Of a stretch of DNA of 64,000 bases, positions 17,897 through 26,869 are shown piece by piece (the stretch's first letter is position 1; each line of letters starts with the position of its first letter). The DNA lies in assembly GCA_031404815.1 (NCBI GenBank), contig JANNIH010000014.1, positions 102,813 through 166,812 of the forward strand, read 5' to 3'. The DNA comes from DASYKS01 sp031404815 (GTDB lineage Bacteria > Acidobacteriota > Thermoanaerobaculia > Multivoradales > UBA5704). The notes under the pieces are model-generated. The model saw nothing but the letters and a program-made list of their open reading frames with translations. It ran no database searches and was not told the DNA's origin. A program made the translations under genes and the position numbers.

Positions 17897-20218
17897 TTAC
17901 GCCGCCGGTTCCACCGTTTCCGCGAAGCCGCACCCTTCGGTGTTGCAGACCAGCTGAGTGCCGGACTTCTTGGTCGTCTTCTCCATCAGGAAGGCGGCGC
18001 CGCAGCTGGGGCAGGGCTTGATGACGGGTTTGTTCCATAGGGCGAACTTGCAGTCGGGATAGCGGCTGCAGGAGTAGAAGATCTTGCCGCGCTTCGAGCG
18101 CTTCTCGACCATCTCTCCCTTGCCGCATTCGGCGCACGGAACTCCCGTCGGCTTGGGGGCCGCAGGTGCCGGGCCGGTCTTCCGCAGGTTCTTGCACTCC
18201 GGGTAGCCGGTGCAGCCGAGGAAGGTGCCGAAGCGGCTGCGCCGCAGGGCCATCGGCTTGCCGCACAGCTCGCAGGGCGGAATCTCTTCGGCCGGCGCAC
18301 CCTCGGCGGCACCTTCCGTAGGAGCTTCCTCCTCGGTGCCGGTCTCGACGTTCCGGGTGTATTTGCAGGTCGGATAGTTGGTGCAGGCGATGAACGCGCC
18401 GAAGCGACCGAAACGCATGACCAACGGCGAGCCGTCCTCCGGGCACATCTCGCCGGTCGGCACGCCGTCCTTCTTGACGTTAGGCATCGTCTCGCCGGCG
18501 AGCGCAAGGTCGCGGGTGAACTTCACGTCGAATTCGGCGATCGCCTGCTTCCAGTCGATCTCGCCCTCCTCGATCCGGTCGAGTTGCTCTTCGAGCGAGG
18601 CGGTGTACCCCTCGTTGATCACGTCGTTGAAGCTCCCCTGGAGCATCGTGTTGACGATCTTGCCCAAGGGGGTTGGACGAAAGCGCGACTCGATCTTCTC
18701 GACGTAACTCCGGTCGGTGATCGTGGTCAGGATCGCGGCGTAGGTGGAGGGCCGGCCGATGCCGTTCTCTTCGAGCGCCTTGACCAGCGTCGCTTCGCTG
18801 AACTGAGCCGGGGCTTGAGTGAATTTCTGCTCCGAGGCGAGGCGGACGAGCTTGAGCACCTGCCCCTCGGCGAGCGGCGGCAGCATTCCTTCTGCGGCCT
18901 CTTGCGCCTCGTCACTGTCCTTGCCCTTGCCACCCTCGGCCTCTTCCGGCGCTTCGCGGTAGACCGCGAGGAACCCGGCGCGCTTGAGCACCTTGCCCTG
19001 GGCGCGCAGCGTGTACTGACCCTTTTCGCCCGCTGCGATGTCGGCCTGGGTGACGTCGAACAGCGCGGGGAGCATCTGCGAGGCGACGAAGCGGTCCCAG
19101 ATCAGCTTGTAGAGCTTCAGCTCGTCCGGCTTGAGGAAATCCTTGACGGCGTCCGGCGGCAGATCGAAGCTGGTCGGGCGGATCGCCTCGTGGGCGTCCT
19201 GGGCGTCCTTCTTCGTCTTGTAGCGGTTCGCCTTCTCCGGCAGCGCGCTTGGGCCGTAAGTGGCGGCGATCATCTCGCGAACGCCTTCTAGTGCCTCTTC
19301 CGAGACGCGGGTCGAATCGGTCCGCATGTAGGTGATCAGGCCGATCGCGCCGCGATCGCCGATCTCGCGACCTTCGTAAAGACCCTGGGCCAGACCCATC
19401 GTCCGCTTGACCGCGAAGCCGTGGCGGCGCGCCGCCTCCTGCTGCAGACGGCTGGTGATGAACGGCGGGCTCGGGCGTTGCACCGACTCCTTGCGCTCGA
19501 CTGTTGAGACGACGAACTTGCCCTTCTCTAGATCGCCGACGATCCGCGCCGCGCTCTCGCCGTCGCCGACCTCGGCCTTCTCCTTGCCGATCCGACTCAA
19601 ACGGGCGTGGAATTGAGGCGGCTTGCCCGCGTCGAGGTCGGCGCCGAGCAGCCAGTACTCAACCGAAAGGAAGGCGTCGATCTCGGCTTGGCGCTCGCAC
19701 ACCATCTTGAGCGCCACCGATTGGACGCGGCCGGCGGAGAGCCCCTGCTTGACCTTCTCCCAGAGCAGGGGAGAGAGGCGAAAGCCCATCATCCGGTCGA
19801 GCACCCGGCGCGCCTGCTGGGCGTCGACTTTGGCGACATCGATCTCGCGCGGCTCGGCGAGCGCCTTCAGCACGGCGTTCTTGGTGATCTCGTTGAAGGT
19901 CACCCGCTTGACCATTCTGGGGTCTTTGTCCAGCACCTCGGCGATGTGCCAGGCGATCGCCTCCCCCTCGCGGTCGGGGTCGGGTGCCAGATAGATCATC
20001 TCGGCACCCTTCGCCGCGGCGCGCAGCTTTTTGACCACTTCCTTCTTGTCCGCGAGGATGGCGTAGTTGGGCTCGTAGTTCGCACCGAGGCCCAGATCTT
20101 TCTTCACCAGGTCGCGGATATGTCCGAGCGACGCCTCGACGGCGTAATTGCGCCCGAGAAACTTCTTGAGCGTGCGGGTTTTGGCGGGACTTTCGACGAT
20201 CACCAGATTCTTGGCCAT
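17897..20218 (-). CDS. topA: DNA topoisomerase I (type IA) with four C-terminal zinc ribbons
   Basis: This 773-residue enzyme relaxes negative supercoils. The N-terminal TOPRIM domain shows VIVESPAKT (7-14) and the acidic triad in APDPDREGE (78-86). The catalytic tyrosine is Tyr297 in LITYMRTDSTR. The C-terminus carries four Cys4 ribbons, starting at MCPEDG...CTNYPTC, CELCG...CTGYPEC, CAECG...CSRYPDC and CPSCG...CNTEGC. ATG at 20218 begins the conserved MAKNLVIVESPAK, whereas the frame upstream is not conserved. Length and order are normal for the bacterial enzyme. Confidence 0.97.
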   Translation of the reverse strand: MAKNLVIVESPAKTRTLKKFLGRNYAVEASLGHIRDLVKKDLGLGANYEPNYAILADKKEVVKKLRAAAKGAEMIYLAPDPDREGEAIAWHIAEVLDKDPRMVKRVTFNEITKNAVLKALAEPREIDVAKVDAQQARRVLDRMMGFRLSPLLWEKVKQGLSAGRVQSVALKMVCERQAEIDAFLSVEYWLLGADLDAGKPPQFHARLSRIGKEKAEVGDGESAARIVGDLEKGKFVVSTVERKESVQRPSPPFITSRLQQEAARRHGFAVKRTMGLAQGLYEGREIGDRGAIGLITYMRTDSTRVSEEALEGVREMIAATYGPSALPEKANRYKTKKDAQDAHEAIRPTSFDLPPDAVKDFLKPDELKLYKLIWDRFVASQMLPALFDVTQADIAAGEKGQYTLRAQGKVLKRAGFLAVYREAPEEAEGGKGKDSDEAQEAAEGMLPPLAEGQVLKLVRLASEQKFTQAPAQFSEATLVKALEENGIGRPSTYAAILTTITDRSYVEKIESRFRPTPLGKIVNTMLQGSFNDVINEGYTASLEEQLDRIEEGEIDWKQAIAEFDVKFTRDLALAGETMPNVKKDGVPTGEMCPEDGSPLVMRFGRFGAFIACTNYPTCKYTRNVETGTEEEAPTEGAAEGAPAEEIPPCELCGKPMALRRSRFGTFLGCTGYPECKNLRKTGPAPAAPKPTGVPCAECGKGEMVEKRSKRGKIFYSCSRYPDCKFALWNKPVIKPCPSCGAAFLMEKTTKKSGTQLVCNTEGCGFAETVEPAA

Positions 20219-20289
20219 AGGGTTCCCTCTAACGCTCCGGGGTGAACTCTCATTCCAATCAGGTCCGACGGGCCGCCCCGGAGGCGAGC

Positions 20290-20315
20290 CGGGGAGGGTA
20301 CCACCGGCCTCCCCG
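20290..20315 (-). terminator. GC hairpin between SulP gene and topA
   Basis: CGGGGAGG (20290-20297) and CCTCCCCG (20308-20315) form an 8-bp stem with a 10-base loop. It lies 91 bp downstream of the minus-strand SulP stop and 72 bp upstream of the topA start, so it may end SulP transcription or structure the topA leader. Confidence 0.4.
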
Positions 20316-20405
20316 TGCCGCAACCGGTTGGGCCGGCAGCTGCATGGCCCCGCCAGGGCAGACACGTAGGTCCGCCCCTAGATTTTCATTTTCCAACGTT
20401 TCTCG

Positions 20406-22172
20406 TTAGGGGATCGGTTCCTGGGGCTTTCCCTCCCCGAGCTTCGACCGCTTCCGGGCCGTCGCGAGCGCGCTCTCGTAGGAGCGGCAGACGGCGAGTC
20501 TTTCGGTGCGGCGGGGGAAGCCGGCTTTGCCGAGGACTTCGAGCGGTTGGTGTTGAACTCCGGCGAGGACGACGAAGACGTTCATTCGGTAGAGGCGGTC
20601 GATCGCGGCTTCTAAGGCGACCAGACCGGTGGCGTCGATGGTGGGCACCGATTGGAGGTCGAGAATGACGACGGCGACGCCTTGCGCTACGCGTTGGAGG
20701 GCGCTCATCGCTTTCTGTGCGGCGCCGAAGAAGAGGGGGCCGGCGACCTCGTAGACGATGACGTCTTTGGGCAGGCCTTCCGCCACGAGGGGATGGGTCG
20801 ATTCCGCGAGATCGGTGCCGGAGACTTCGGCCATCCGGCGCATGAAAAGGAGCGCCGCAAGCAAGACGCCGAAGGTGACGGCGACCACCATGTCGAACAG
20901 CACGGTGAGCAGGAAGCAGGAGAGGAGGATGAACGTGTCGCTTTTGGGCGCCTGGCGGAACGTGCGGGCGAAATTGTGGACCTCGCTCATGTTCCAGGCG
21001 ACCAGCAGAAGGAGCGCCGCGAGCGAGGCCATCGGCAGGTAGCCGAGGAGAGGTGCCGCGACCAGCACCGCCGCGAGTACCACGAGCGAATGGGTGATCG
21101 CCGCGATCGGCGAGCGCGCTCCCGAGCGGACGTTGGTCGCCGTGCGGGCGATCGCCCCGGTCGCCGCGATGCCGCCGAAGAACGGGGCGACCAGGTTGCC
21201 GATCCCCTGGGCGAGCAGCTCGCTGTCGGGATCGTGCGTCTTGCCCGTGAGTCCATCCGCGACCACCGCGGAGAGGAGCGATTCGATCGCGCCGAGCACG
21301 GCGATCGCGAACGCGACCGGCAGCAGCTGGCGGAACAGATCGAGCGACAGGACGAGCGGCGCGCCGTCCGCCCCGGGGAGGTTCCAAGGGAGGAGCGGCA
21401 CCGGCGGCAGCTGGGGGATGCCGCCGTGCACAACGCCGCCGATCTCGTAATGGAATCGGCTCGCGATCGTCGCGACCGAGAACCCTGGCAGCCAGTGCGA
21501 GAGCGCCGCGGCGAGCAGGCCGCCGAGGCTGAGCGCCACGAGCGGAGCGGGAAACTTCCGGGTCAGGCGCGGCCAGAGCAGCAGGACGGCGAGCGTGAAC
21601 GCCCCGATCGCCATCTCCTGCCAGCGGGCGCTCGGGCTGGCGCGCGCGAGCGCCACGGCGCGCTCGGCGAAGTGCTCGGGGAGTTGGTCGGTTGTGAGGC
21701 CGAGGAAGTCTTTGAGCTGGAGCGTCGCGATCACAACCGCGATGCCGGTGGTGAATCCGGTGGTCACCGGATACGGGACGAATTGAATCAACCCCCCGAG
21801 CCGGCCAACGCCCATCGCGATCAGGATCACACCCGCCATCACCGTCGCGAGCAGCAACCCGCCGAGACCCTGGCGCGCCGCGATCGGCGCCAGGATGACC
21901 ACGAACGCGGCGGTCGGCCCGGAGACCTGAACCTTCGAGCCGCCGAGCACCGCGATCAGGAAGCCCGCGACGATCGCGGTATAGAGCCCATGCTGAGGCG
22001 GCACGCCGGACGCCACCGCGAGCGCCATCGAGAGGGGGAGGGCGACGACCCCGACCACCGCCCCCGCGAGCAGATCGGCGCGCAGATCGGCTTTTGTGTA
22101 ACCCGCGGCGAACGTCCGCCGCAGCGCCTCGGCGAGCTTGAGCGGGAATTGCGGCCTCGGACTGTCGGGCAC
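20406..22172 (-). CDS. SulP-family anion transporter with C-terminal STAS domain
   Basis: The 588-residue protein has about 11-12 hydrophobic segments. The SulP start is LRADLLAGAVVGVVALPLSMALAVASGVPPQHGLYTAIVAGFL, with the family motifs VQVSGPTAAFVVIL and SELLAQGIGNLVAPFFGGIAATGAIARTATNVRSGARSP. A cytoplasmic STAS domain closes the protein (about 455-570; VIVYEVAGPLFFGAAQKAM, then VVILDLQSVPTIDATGLVALE). It transports sulfate, bicarbonate or other anions, and the substrate cannot be read from sequence. It ends 3 bp from the start side of the methyltransferase gene, probably in the same transcript. Confidence 0.92.
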   Translation of the reverse strand: MPDSPRPQFPLKLAEALRRTFAAGYTKADLRADLLAGAVVGVVALPLSMALAVASGVPPQHGLYTAIVAGFLIAVLGGSKVQVSGPTAAFVVILAPIAARQGLGGLLLATVMAGVILIAMGVGRLGGLIQFVPYPVTTGFTTGIAVVIATLQLKDFLGLTTDQLPEHFAERAVALARASPSARWQEMAIGAFTLAVLLLWPRLTRKFPAPLVALSLGGLLAAALSHWLPGFSVATIASRFHYEIGGVVHGGIPQLPPVPLLPWNLPGADGAPLVLSLDLFRQLLPVAFAIAVLGAIESLLSAVVADGLTGKTHDPDSELLAQGIGNLVAPFFGGIAATGAIARTATNVRSGARSPIAAITHSLVVLAAVLVAAPLLGYLPMASLAALLLLVAWNMSEVHNFARTFRQAPKSDTFILLSCFLLTVLFDMVVAVTFGVLLAALLFMRRMAEVSGTDLAESTHPLVAEGLPKDVIVYEVAGPLFFGAAQKAMSALQRVAQGVAVVILDLQSVPTIDATGLVALEAAIDRLYRMNVFVVLAGVQHQPLEVLGKAGFPRRTERLAVCRSYESALATARKRSKLGEGKPQEPIP

Positions 22173-22175
22173 CGG

Positions 22176-23405
22176 CTACCCTTCGGCGGGCTTCCGCACC
22201 ATCTGCACGACCGCTTCCATGTGGCCGGTCTGGGGGAACAAGTCGAGCAGCGCGAGGCTTTCGATCTCGAATGCCTTCGACAGCTGGCGCAGATCGCGGG
22301 CGAGGGTCGCCGGGTGGCAGGAGACGTAGGTGAGCCGCGCCGGGGGCCTCTCGCAGAGCACGCCGCGCACCCGTTGCGACAGGCCGGCGCGCGGCGGATC
22401 GACGACCACCCGGTCGGTCTCGTAGGGCAATCGGCCAATCCAGGTTTCGAGAGCGCTCGGGAACGATTCGACGTGGGTCAGCTTGTTGCGCCGTGCGTTG
22501 TTGCGCGCGTAGCGGACGGCGATCCGATCGGCTTCAATCGCGATGACGTGGCTATAGCGCTTGGCGAGCGGCAGCGCGAACAGGCCGACCCCCGCGTACA
22601 GGTCGTAGGCGGATTTTCCGGTCCACGGCCCCACCACCGTTTCGACCAGGCGCGGCAGCAGCCCGCGGTGCCCCTGGAAGAAGCAGCGCGCGTCGTAGGC
22701 GTAAGTGATCTCTCCCGCGCTGGTCGTCACCCGGGTCGTCACTTCGCCGTGCGGCAGCCCCTCGATGACGGGCGCCACGGTGACCTGACCGTCGTCCCCG
22801 GCGGCGAGGTCGATCCGGTGCGGCGGGTCGTCGCCGAGCAGCCCGGGCAACGTGCGAAGCAGCGCTTCGAGCTCCGGCACCAGCAGGGCGCACTGCTCGG
22901 TCGGAATGACCCTGTGGCTCGCCCGCGCCTGGTAGCCGACGACGACGTTTCCCTGCTCGTCCCGCTCGGTGGTCAGCTCGGTGCGCAGCCGGTAGTGCCA
23001 GGGGTCGCCGGTGATCACGGAGAGATCCGCCGGGAGCGCGATGCCGCCCATGCGCACCAACGTCTCGCAGACCGCCTGGGCGCGCGAGCGCGCCTGGAGG
23101 TCGTCGTCCAGATGTTGGAGATCGCACAAGCCGGTCGCCGCGAGCGCGGGGTAGGGGTCCGGCCGGCGCCCCGGGCCGCCCTCCAGGATCTCGACGATTT
23201 CGGCGCGCGCGTAGTCGGGTTTCCGTTCCGAGAGGCGCACGCGCAGCCGGTCGCCGGGGGCCGCGCGCGGCACGAAGATGGGGATGCCGTCCAGCCGGGC
23301 GAGCCCTTCGCCGCCCGCGACCAGCTTCTCGATCACCACGTCCAGCTCGTCGATCTCGGCCAGGCGGACGCTCGCCGGGGGTGCCGCGTCGGGCCGGCGG
23401 CTCAT
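22176..23405 (-). CDS. Class I SAM RNA (uracil-5-)methyltransferase, TrmA/RlmD family
   Basis: This 409-residue protein has an N-terminal TRAM domain (about 15-75; VIEKLVAGGEGLARLDGIPIFVPRAAPGDRLRVRL) and a methyltransferase domain. The latter has AYDLYAGVGLFALPLA (SAM binding), VVDPPRAGL and the catalytic-Cys loop VSCHPATLARDL. That loop normally reads SCNP. The 4Fe-4S cysteine set of RlmD is incomplete: the place of CGGC..LQHL reads GLCDLQHL, leaving about two of four cysteines. It methylates U in 23S rRNA or tRNA; which one is undecided. ATG overlaps the upstream MBL gene stop by 4 bp. Confidence 0.85.
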   Translation of the reverse strand: MSRRPDAAPPASVRLAEIDELDVVIEKLVAGGEGLARLDGIPIFVPRAAPGDRLRVRLSERKPDYARAEIVEILEGGPGRRPDPYPALAATGLCDLQHLDDDLQARSRAQAVCETLVRMGGIALPADLSVITGDPWHYRLRTELTTERDEQGNVVVGYQARASHRVIPTEQCALLVPELEALLRTLPGLLGDDPPHRIDLAAGDDGQVTVAPVIEGLPHGEVTTRVTTSAGEITYAYDARCFFQGHRGLLPRLVETVVGPWTGKSAYDLYAGVGLFALPLAKRYSHVIAIEADRIAVRYARNNARRNKLTHVESFPSALETWIGRLPYETDRVVVDPPRAGLSQRVRGVLCERPPARLTYVSCHPATLARDLRQLSKAFEIESLALLDLFPQTGHMEAVVQMVRKPAEG

Positions 23406-24247
23406 AGCGCCCTCAAGATCTGGATCCGCGCGGCGAGGCTCGGAAGCTTCTCTTGGATCGCGGTTTCGAGTTCGGCGAAACTGTGCCGGTGCGACAGGTG
23501 TTGGAGCACGATCGCCTGGTTCTGGAAGCTCTGGGCGCGTGCGGCGATCTCATCGATATGCATGTGTTTGTATCGCACCGCGCGCTCGCGCAGCTCCGTT
23601 CCAAGAAAGGTGCATTCGAGGATCAGCACCGGACTCGTAAAGACTCGCGGTTCGAGCTCGAAGACGCCGGGGCCGGTATCGGCACAGTAGGAGACCCATA
23701 GCTCTTCAACACTCTCCTCGATCGCCACACCCGAGGCGCGGAGCGCCGCGAGCTCCGCCGCTTCACGCCCCTGGTAGGGTGCGGCGAGGCGGTGTTTCTT
23801 GCGCAGCAGGTGAAACCCCAAGCTCGGCACGACGTGATCGACCGCGAACGCTTCGATGGAAAGATCGCGCCCCACCTCCACCCGGTCGCCCACTTCGAGC
23901 GGAAAAAGCTCCCAGCGATAGGAGACCCGCTCCAACCGCTCGGCAGCCTCGACGAAAGCGCGCAGATCTTCTGCGATCTCCGCCGGGCAGAAGACCCGGG
24001 TGGCCGCGGATTCATGAAGCGTCCGCTGAGAGATCGCGAACGGCAGACCGAGCGCGTGGTCGAGGTGACCGTGGGAGACGAACAGGTCGCGCGAACCGGC
24101 GAGCTGAAGCGACCCCCGGCCGACGTCGAACGCCAGGCCGGGGGGGTGGAGTTTGAGCCAGGTCGAGTCGCCCGCGCGGGAGGACCCTTCGATGCGGAGC
24201 GGCCCCGGCCCCGACTCGATGCGGACTTCGACCTTGCCCGTGCTCAT
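23402..24247 (-). CDS. Metallo-beta-lactamase-fold hydrolase, RNase Z-like
   Basis: The 281-residue protein has the zinc motif SHGHLDH (His59, His61, Asp63, His64) after FDVGRGSLQLAGSRDLFV. Downstream metal ligands follow in FAVDHVVPSLG, YCADTGPGV and LQHLSHRHS. The overall order resembles tRNase Z and related phosphodiesterases, but the short exosite region makes a tRNA-processing role uncertain. ATG at 24247 is preferred to the upstream in-frame ATG because it leaves a 38-bp gap to the previous gene. It is coupled by ATGA to the RNA methyltransferase, which supports an RNA-related role. Confidence 0.75.
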   Translation of the reverse strand: MSTGKVEVRIESGPGPLRIEGSSRAGDSTWLKLHPPGLAFDVGRGSLQLAGSRDLFVSHGHLDHALGLPFAISQRTLHESAATRVFCPAEIAEDLRAFVEAAERLERVSYRWELFPLEVGDRVEVGRDLSIEAFAVDHVVPSLGFHLLRKKHRLAAPYQGREAAELAALRASGVAIEESVEELWVSYCADTGPGVFELEPRVFTSPVLILECTFLGTELRERAVRYKHMHIDEIAARAQSFQNQAIVLQHLSHRHSFAELETAIQEKLPSLAARIQILRAL

Positions 24248-24285
24248 GATCGAATCAAATCGGATCTCGCGCTCGGATCTTGAGA

Positions 24286-25350
24286 TCAAATCTCGCGGAA
24301 CACGAACCGGCGGATCGGCGTCAGCCGTTCGGCGACGCTGGCCGGATCCGGATCGATCAGCCAGAGCGCGGCGGCGATCGAGGAGACCAGCGAGTTGCCA
24401 TCTTGCGGGGTGAAGCAGAAGCCGTAGATCTCGCGGTTCTTGTGCACCGTTAGAGTCGGAGTCGCCACCACGGTCTGCGACAGGATGCGACCGTAATAGC
24501 CATGGTCGCGGCCGAAGCTGAAGATCAGGTTCGAGGAGCGCTTGTCGGTCATCGCCACCCGCGGGTTCTCGCGCAGCCGCTTCTTCACTTCGTCGAGCGT
24601 GATGTCGCGGTTGATCCCGAGATTGAACCAGATCGAGTGCATGTACTGGGTGTTGAGCTTGACCGCGCTCGAGAACAGGTTGAGGTCGAGGCCGAGCGTC
24701 TCGAACACATGGTGGGCGTCGTGCGCGTGGTGGGTGCCGAACTCCGCGTCATCGTGCTTGCCCACCGATGGCGCGGGCACGAACCCGCCATCCTGCGAGA
24801 TGTCGTTCGCCCGCCGCATGCAGACGAACGTGCCGCGATCGAGCGAATAGCCCGCCTCGCCGTCGTCGCACAGGGTCTTGATCAGGGTCGTGATGTTGTG
24901 GGTGTTGCAGGAAACCACCTGGATGTAGCGATCGTCGCCGGGGATCAACGTCTCGTCGTTGATGCCGCGGGCGTACGGCTTGCCGAAACCGAACTCGCTC
25001 CCCTGGGCGATATACCCCTTGGGACCCGACAGATGCTGGTAGATCTTTTCTTTGTTCTCGTTGCCGGCGGGCGTGCAGTCGATCACCACGGTCGCCCGTT
25101 CGAGCGCATCGCCGGTGTCGAAGCTGACCTTGTGGCCAAGGTTCTCGAAGCTCTCGCGGACATCCGGGTCGGCCGCCAACTTTGCGCCGCGTGCCATCAA
25201 GTGGTTGATCTTGGCGCGATCCGCGGGCAACGCCGTCCGCTTGTGAAACGTCACTTCGTCGATGCCGAGCTTCTCGCGAAAATCGGTGAACAGGCCGATC
25301 AGAGGCTCCCCAATCGTGCCCGTCCCCACAAGGTGGACGATCTTGGCCAT
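24286..25350 (-). CDS. Archaeal-type (type II) glyceraldehyde-3-phosphate dehydrogenase-like protein
   Basis: This 354-residue protein starts with a Rossmann nucleotide-binding turn (VHLVGTGTIGEPLIGL, 5-20). The active-site sequence is QVVSCNTHNITTL, with Cys148 in the place of the catalytic cysteine of type II GAPDH (SCNTT). Upstream, VVIDCTPAGNENKEKIY also matches the archaeal group and not bacterial GapA, which has SCTTN. A C-terminal catalytic domain follows. The start MAKIVHLVG at 25350 fits a Shine-Dalgarno (AGGAGAAGG) just upstream. It would oxidise glyceraldehyde-3-phosphate or a related aldehyde phosphate with NAD(P). Confidence 0.8.
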   Translation of the reverse strand: MAKIVHLVGTGTIGEPLIGLFTDFREKLGIDEVTFHKRTALPADRAKINHLMARGAKLAADPDVRESFENLGHKVSFDTGDALERATVVIDCTPAGNENKEKIYQHLSGPKGYIAQGSEFGFGKPYARGINDETLIPGDDRYIQVVSCNTHNITTLIKTLCDDGEAGYSLDRGTFVCMRRANDISQDGGFVPAPSVGKHDDAEFGTHHAHDAHHVFETLGLDLNLFSSAVKLNTQYMHSIWFNLGINRDITLDEVKKRLRENPRVAMTDKRSSNLIFSFGRDHGYYGRILSQTVVATPTLTVHKNREIYGFCFTPQDGNSLVSSIAAALWLIDPDPASVAERLTPIRRFVFREI

Positions 25351-25458
25351 GGCTACCTTCTCCTGGGTAGGAAGTTGCGACACTCGTTGCTGGAGGCTAG
25401 GGGGGCGGGGCGAACCCGCTTGGAGACGAAGGGTAACACACCCCCCGGCCCGGGTCGG

Positions 25459-25716
25459 TCAGTCGCTCGGAGCCCCGTCGCCTTCCGCGCCATGTTTGCC
25501 GCCACCGCGCCAATTTGGGTCTCGGCGGGCGAAAGAGTCGAGCTCACGGGGGATTTCGAGATAGGTTCGGGTCACGTTCGGATCGCAGATCTGGTTTTCG
25601 CACTCGTAGCTGTAGACATTCCAGTCCTCGCGCCGTGAGAATGCGGCTAAGGTCTGATAGGTGTTGCAGTTACCGCACTTGATCGAGAGGAAGCGCAGGT
25701 CGATCGAATCGCTCAT
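25459..25716 (-). CDS. Small zinc-ribbon-like protein
   Basis: The 85-residue protein has two cysteine pairs: CGNC at 14-17 and C...C (CENQIC) at about 39-44. They frame a short strand-rich segment, the arrangement of a zinc ribbon. The C-terminal 25 residues are glycine-rich and probably disordered. No family name can be given. It lies 108 bp upstream of the GAPDH-like gene on the same strand and may be cotranscribed. Confidence 0.6.
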   Translation of the reverse strand: MSDSIDLRFLSIKCGNCNTYQTLAAFSRREDWNVYSYECENQICDPNVTRTYLEIPRELDSFARRDPNWRGGGKHGAEGDGAPSD

Positions 25717-25813
25717 CGGGGTTCTCCTTTGAACCGAGAACTCTACCGCCGCAGGGCTTTCCGGAGATAACTCATAGCCAATGGCGCATATTTTGCTATC
25801 GTCTCGCCTCCAG

Positions 25814-26800
25814 ATGAAAACCCGATTGCGCCCTCGTGCGCTCCCGCCGCTGCTCGCGGCGGGGAGCCTCCTCGCTTTCCTCCTCGGAGGTTCAAGCGGT
25901 GCCCAGGTCCAGGGCGGAGCGGGGAAAGACGGGCCGGCGGCGGAGTTCGCGGACAGCTTCTCGGTGGGCTACGTGCTGGTGCCGGTCGTCGTGCGCGACG
26001 GCGCGCGTTACGTCAAAGGGCTCGACCGAAACGACTTCGCGCTCAAGGTCGACGGCCGACCGGCCACGTTCGAAAGTTTCGAGAGCCGGGCCGACGCCCC
26101 GGCGAGCCTGGTCTTGCTACAAGACCTTTCGGGCAGCATGGACGCGGGCGAGCGGTTGATCTGGAGCCGGAGCGCCGCAAGCTACTTTCTCGACCAGGCC
26201 GGCGCGGGCGACGAATTCGCAATCGCCACCTTTTCCGACGGCGAGCAGCGGATCGACATCCCGTTCACCGAAGACTTAGGCGCGCTGCGCGAAGCGGTCG
26301 CGACTTGGAAACCGTGGGGGAAGACCGCGCTCCACGACGCGGTCGCCCACGTGCCCGAACTCTCCGGCTCCGGCCACAACCCGAAACGCTTCGCCCTGTT
26401 GATCACCGACGGGGTGGACAACGCGAGCTCGATCCTTCCCGAGGCGGCGCGCGAGCTGGTCCGCTCGGCGCAGGTGCCGGTCTATGTCCTCGGACTCGAT
26501 TCCGGCAGCCCCTACCCCCTGAATGGCGAGGGGAAGAAGGTCTACCGCTACGCCGACGTCTTGAATCTGCTCGCGGCGACCTCCGGCGGGCGCTACTTTT
26601 CCGTCTCTTCGACCCTCGACCTCAATCTGGCGCTCGCCGCGATCCGCGACGATCTGCGGCACCAGTACGTCCTTGGCTTTGCGACCGGCGACGGCTCCGA
26701 CCGTTTCCGCCGCCTGGAGATCCAGGTGGTCGGAAGACGGGCGGTGCTGTTTCGACGCGGTTACACCGGACCTCCCCCCGCGGTCGGCGCGGGGAGGTGA
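25814..26800 (+). CDS. Secreted VWFA-related protein (Acidobacterial type)
   Basis: The 328-residue protein has a signal peptide (about 10-30), a short beta domain (VPVVVRDGARYVKGLDRNDFALKVDG) and a von Willebrand A domain. The MIDAS sequence is DLSGSMD (104-110), followed by TFSDGEQ and LLITDGVDNAS. The order 'V.V.V.D..G..V..L...DF.L..DG' and then VWA is the VWFA-related domain widespread in Acidobacteria. It probably binds a protein partner via a metal ion in the periplasm. ATG at 25814 begins the signal peptide. Confidence 0.85.
   Translation: MKTRLRPRALPPLLAAGSLLAFLLGGSSGAQVQGGAGKDGPAAEFADSFSVGYVLVPVVVRDGARYVKGLDRNDFALKVDGRPATFESFESRADAPASLVLLQDLSGSMDAGERLIWSRSAASYFLDQAGAGDEFAIATFSDGEQRIDIPFTEDLGALREAVATWKPWGKTALHDAVAHVPELSGSGHNPKRFALLITDGVDNASSILPEAARELVRSAQVPVYVLGLDSGSPYPLNGEGKKVYRYADVLNLLAATSGGRYFSVSSTLDLNLALAAIRDDLRHQYVLGFATGDGSDRFRRLEIQVVGRRAVLFRRGYTGPPPAVGAGR
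26771..26797 (+). terminator. Hairpin overlapping the 3' end of the VWA gene
   Basis: CCTCCCC and GGGGAGG with an inner CGCG/CGCG pairing form a stem spanning the last codons of the VWA gene. It could act as a terminator or stabiliser before the separate OmpA gene 73 bp on. No T-run follows. Confidence 0.4.
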
Positions 26801-26869
26801 ACCGGATCGGGTGCGCCCCTAGAAGTTCCCGGGCGACACCGGATCCCGAATCGACAGGAGAAGAAGACC

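Noticed and set aside
20652..23690. A 1012-codon open frame antisense to the SulP, methyltransferase and MBL genes.
   Set aside because: It is rich in R, E, D and H without domain character, and runs antiphase to three well-supported genes; this is the usual high-GC shadow.
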